A stretch of DNA of 15,098 nucleotides from DATAJX01 sp964601735 (GTDB lineage Bacteria; Pseudomonadota; Alphaproteobacteria; UBA2136; UBA6156): assembly GCA_964601735.1 (NCBI GenBank), contig CAZROO010000022.1:1-15098 (forward strand). Direction: 5' to 3'. The notes beneath the pieces are model-generated. The model was not told the DNA's origin. It searched no databases and saw only the letters and a list, made by a program, of their open reading frames with translations. This document shows, piece after piece, positions 13,389 through 15,098 of this stretch (positions are counted from its first letter, which is position 1; each line of letters begins with the position of its first letter). Both the position numbers and the translations under genes were made by a program.

Positions 13389-13697
13389 CTACTTGAGGAG
13401 GTCGCCGGTGAGAAAGCGGGTCAGTGCGCCGCGCACGGTGCCGACCGGCTCCCTGTAGGTGGGGGCGAGGTTCAGATTCCGGTCAAGGGCCTCGGAGAAG
13501 ATGGTATCGCTCCCGATCTCACCACGGGCTTCGTCACGCTTTTGCAAAGCGTAGGTTTGGCCGAAGGGTGAAGAACCCAGAATCGAGCGCTCCTGATCGA
13601 CGCGACCGCTTTTGATGCGGTCGGTCCATTTCCAGCCAAAGCTGCGCGTGGCCAGTTCTTCGTTGGCCGCCTGGCCAAGCTTATCAAAGATTCCCAA
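13389..13697 (-). CDS. Small unrecognised cytosolic protein
   Basis: A 102-residue protein I cannot assign to a family. I place the start at the TTG 13695-13697: GGAG lies seven bases upstream and the protein then begins MGIFDKLGQAANEELATRSF, a natural N-terminus. A longer frame to 13820 would read into a repeat and has no ribosome site. The sequence is charged with no signal peptide or membrane segment, with a basic central part (WTDRIKSGRVDQERS) and a possible helix at the C-terminus (VGTVRGALTRFLTGDLLK). A terminator follows 14 bases after the stop. The unusual start codon and lack of a known domain keep confidence moderate. Confidence 0.55.
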   Translation of the reverse strand: MGIFDKLGQAANEELATRSFGWKWTDRIKSGRVDQERSILGSSPFGQTYALQKRDEARGEIGSDTIFSEALDRNLNLAPTYREPVGTVRGALTRFLTGDLLK

Positions 13698-13796
13698 GAT
13701 GATGCTCCATTCGTGTGAGTGGTGGGAGAAGTGTAGGGCGAAATTAAAGCTATTCAAGGGTAAAAAAGGAAGAGGGGCTTCGTTAGTCGCCTGCAC

Positions 13797-13870
13797 TGGA
13801 TTCCCGTTTGCGCGCGGCATCGACGGTGGCAGCTTCGATACCGGCCGTGGGCCGTGCTCCCGGGAATGAC
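13797..13870. repeat. Palindromic repeat family 1, arms split by 54 bp
   Basis: The outer arms TGGATTCCCG (13797-13806) and CGGGAATGAC (13861-13870) match the ends of the family, but where other copies have a loop of four to six bases this one has 54 bases containing smaller inverted repeats (GCATCGA near 13817 and TCGATACC near 13835). Confidence 0.5.
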
Positions 13871-13880
13871 GCCTGCGGCG

Positions 13881-13903
13881 GCAAGGGGTCTACGACCCCT
13901 TGC
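13881..13903. other. Strong hairpin
   Basis: Perfect 9-bp stem GCAAGGGGT (13881-13889) and ACCCCTTGC (13895-13903) with loop CTACG. A pyrimidine-rich stretch without a T tract follows, so it is not a standard terminator. Confidence 0.6.
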
Positions 13904-13943
13904 ATCCCCCTTCTCTCCCACAGTTAAACTTGTCCCCTTTTGC

Positions 13944-13952
13944 TGTGGATAA
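13944..13952 (-). promoter_or_regulatory. DnaA-box-like 9-mer
   Basis: The reverse complement is TTATCCACA, the perfect DnaA box consensus. A related inverted half (ACTTGTCC, 13929-13936) pairs with GGATAAGT (13948-13955) with one mismatch. A single box is not enough to call an origin. Confidence 0.4.
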
Positions 13953-14230
13953 GTTTGGGGATGGTTTCCTTTATATGATTTTTATGTGCTTGAAATATAA
14001 AGGTCTGGCCCGGGTTTGCACGATTGCTGAGCAGCCAAATTATTATTATATATCATATAGTTAGTATATTAAGGCGGATTTAGGCCAAAACAAAGGTGGT
14101 TGACAGTTTGTAAAGGTTTTGCCGCTTGGGTTGGTTGTGGAGAATATCGGACATACAAGCTTACGGGGGTCTTTATTTTTTCCGGGGGTTTGGGGGTGGA
14201 TGTTAGAGGGCGTTCTTTAGAGAATCCAAG

Positions 14231-14259
14231 TTGCTGCAGAGTCAGAACCCTTTTATATT
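14231..14259 (+). promoter_or_regulatory. Promoter of the DUF4145 gene, probably leaderless
   Basis: TTGCTG (14231-14236), a 17-base spacer and TATATT (14254-14259) precede the ATG at 14266 by only six bases. There is no Shine-Dalgarno sequence, which agrees with a transcript beginning at the start codon. Confidence 0.6.
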
Positions 14260-14265
14260 CAGTCT

Positions 14266-14943
14266 ATGAGCGAGACCACGACTATCGTTTCATTTAATCC
14301 TTTAAAGACTGAGGAGCATCATCGATTTACGGAGCTTCTCAATTTTTTAAGTCGCTGCCCATATTGCGGAACGGCCAACCCAACAATGGAAAGGTTGTGG
14401 CTAAGTAGCTCTACAGTAACTCGTGGTACAGTAGGGCCACGACAAGCATGGGCATGCTATAAATGCACATCATGTGGTGGAGTAGTTCTTGCCAAAGGTA
14501 GCGATGGAGATAGTCCTGGCTCTGCAAAAATTGTTGAAATCATTCCAGCGCCTAAGGTAGCACATAGCGACATTCCAGAGCCTGCACATACATTCCTAAA
14601 ACAGGCTTATGAAACCCTGCACGCGCCAGATGCTGCGGCGGTTATGTCAGGCAGCGCAGTTGACTCTATGTTAAAAGATATGGGCTATAAAGATGGGAGC
14701 TTATATTCTCGCATTGATAAAGCTGTCGCAGATAATAAGCTTACTAAAAGTATGGGAGAATGGGCCCATGAAGTGCGGCTCGGGTCAAATAGACCTCGCC
14801 ATGCTGATGAGGCTAAACCGCACGTATCTCAAGCCGAAGCAGCTCAATCGGTAGAATTTGCAGAAGCATTAGGATTTTTCCTTTTTGTTCTTACAAAAAG
14901 AATTGAACGCGGAACCGAGGCCGCTAAAAAAGCTTCAGAGTAG
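14266..14943 (+). CDS. Zinc-ribbon protein with DUF4145 domain
   Basis: A cytosolic protein of 225 residues. The N-terminal part has a zinc ribbon: Cys31 and Cys34 in CPYCG and Cys67 and Cys70 in CTSCGG. The C-terminal helical domain (about 110-212) matches DUF4145: a helix with AAAVMSGSAVDSMLKDMG, then LYSRIDKAVADNKLTKSMGEWAHEVRLGSN with Arg171 and Asn175, and RPRHADE with His179. DUF4145 is found alone or joined to restriction and other defence proteins and is considered HEPN-like, but its activity here is unknown. Codon use is clearly more AT-rich than in the genes between 1120 and 13697, which suggests recent acquisition. Its stop is six bases from the convergent end of uvrB. Confidence 0.75.
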   Translation: MSETTTIVSFNPLKTEEHHRFTELLNFLSRCPYCGTANPTMERLWLSSSTVTRGTVGPRQAWACYKCTSCGGVVLAKGSDGDSPGSAKIVEIIPAPKVAHSDIPEPAHTFLKQAYETLHAPDAAAVMSGSAVDSMLKDMGYKDGSLYSRIDKAVADNKLTKSMGEWAHEVRLGSNRPRHADEAKPHVSQAEAAQSVEFAEALGFFLFVLTKRIERGTEAAKKASE

Positions 14944-14949
14944 TAACTC

Positions 14950-15098
14950 TTAAAGCGGTTCTTCGCGGCCGCCTAGGGTCAGGTGCATTGCTTCTAGCTC
15001 TTTCAGGCGGTCGCGCATGGCGGCGGCGTTTTCGAAGTCGAGATTCTCTGCCGCTTTGAACATGGCTTTGCGCAGGGCTTCGATCTCCTTGGGTAAAT
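14950..15098 (-). CDS. uvrB: UvrABC excinuclease subunit B, C-terminal end (runs off window)
   Basis: Only the last 49 codons are in the window. They read LPKEIEALRKAMFKAAENL followed by DFENAAAMRDRLKELE, the UVR motif that forms a helical hairpin and contacts UvrC in nucleotide excision repair, and then a short tail ending GGREEPL. The UVR motif also occurs in UvrC and in ClpC-type proteins, but its position right at the C-terminus after an IEAL linker is typical of UvrB. The stop is at 14950-14952, six bases from the stop of the convergent DUF4145 gene, with no terminator between. Confidence 0.85.
   Translation of the reverse strand, partial: LPKEIEALRKAMFKAAENLDFENAAAMRDRLKELEAMHLTLGGREEPL

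Larger units (their letters stand above)
13698..14265. other. Long intergenic region, AT-rich in its right half
   Basis: No convincing gene in 568 bases. It holds a split family 1 palindrome (13797-13870), a strong hairpin (13881-13903), one perfect DnaA-box-like 9-mer (13944-13952) and AT-rich DNA from about 13965 to 14090. A TTGACA at 14100-14105 lacks a matching -10 box. The only well-supported promoter is the one at 14231-14259. Confidence 0.6.

Noticed and set aside
13612..13869. Plus-strand open frame of 85 codons
   Set aside because: It overlaps the minus-strand gene start and then runs through the split palindrome; no ribosome site or motif.
14100..14128. Promoter starting with a perfect TTGACA
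   Set aside because: No acceptable -10 hexamer at 15-19 bases, and no gene start follows before 14266.

Overview
The window looks like a chromosomal piece of a GC-rich alphaproteobacterium. The main evidence is the run lgt, midA-type methyltransferase, pgeF (9153-11644), a gene order typical of Alphaproteobacteria, together with a small secreted protein of the RT0821/Lpp0805 type. The order cannot be fixed from the sequence. A run of exactly 100 N (2364-2463), flanked on both sides by the same 55 bases, shows that this is a scaffold from a short-read assembly.

Layout. 1-466: AT-rich, ending against the 3' end of a tRNA gene, with the start of a protein-kinase-like gene leaving the window on the minus strand. 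467-991: tRNA-Ala(CGC) and tRNA-Ile(GAT) on the minus strand and tRNA-Phe(GAA) on the plus strand. 1120-2241: a YcbB-type L,D-transpeptidase. 2242-2631: palindromic repeats and the gap. 2632-5737 (minus): a marR-emrA-emrB multidrug efflux operon with a perfect 16-bp operator inside its promoter. 5983-7181: a pirin and a small exported protein. 7255-8340: an IMP dehydrogenase without CBS domains. 8343-9077 (minus): an unrecognised proline-rich membrane-anchored protein. 9153-11644: lgt-midA-pgeF. 11769-12185: a Cys-rich DUF1636-like protein. 12225-13697 (minus): a small exported protein, a YceI protein and a small unrecognised protein. 13698-14943: an AT-rich block with a zinc-ribbon/DUF4145 gene. 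14950-15098 (minus): the C-terminal end of uvrB.

The efflux genes form a self-contained, probably drug-responsive operon. Lgt, the L,D-transpeptidase and PgeF all act on the cell envelope (lipoprotein acylation, peptidoglycan cross-linking, peptidoglycan fidelity). The AT-rich ends of the window are probably acquired DNA sitting beside a tRNA gene and the 3' end of uvrB.

The most unusual observation is at the end of pgeF. Its last 16 codons plus stop (11594-11644) are repeated exactly 97 bp downstream (11691-11741). The two copies encode the same peptide, GDPAAYAVQLSLIKLA, but differ at 12 of 16 codons, every change synonymous. The copy in the gene uses AT-rich codons foreign to the region, and the orphan copy uses native GC-rich ones. 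This looks like a small inserted element that brought its own recoded gene end. Its tail carries a hairpin repeat also found between two of the tRNA genes. A second palindromic repeat family is scattered through the window, and one copy is translated in frame inside the midA gene.
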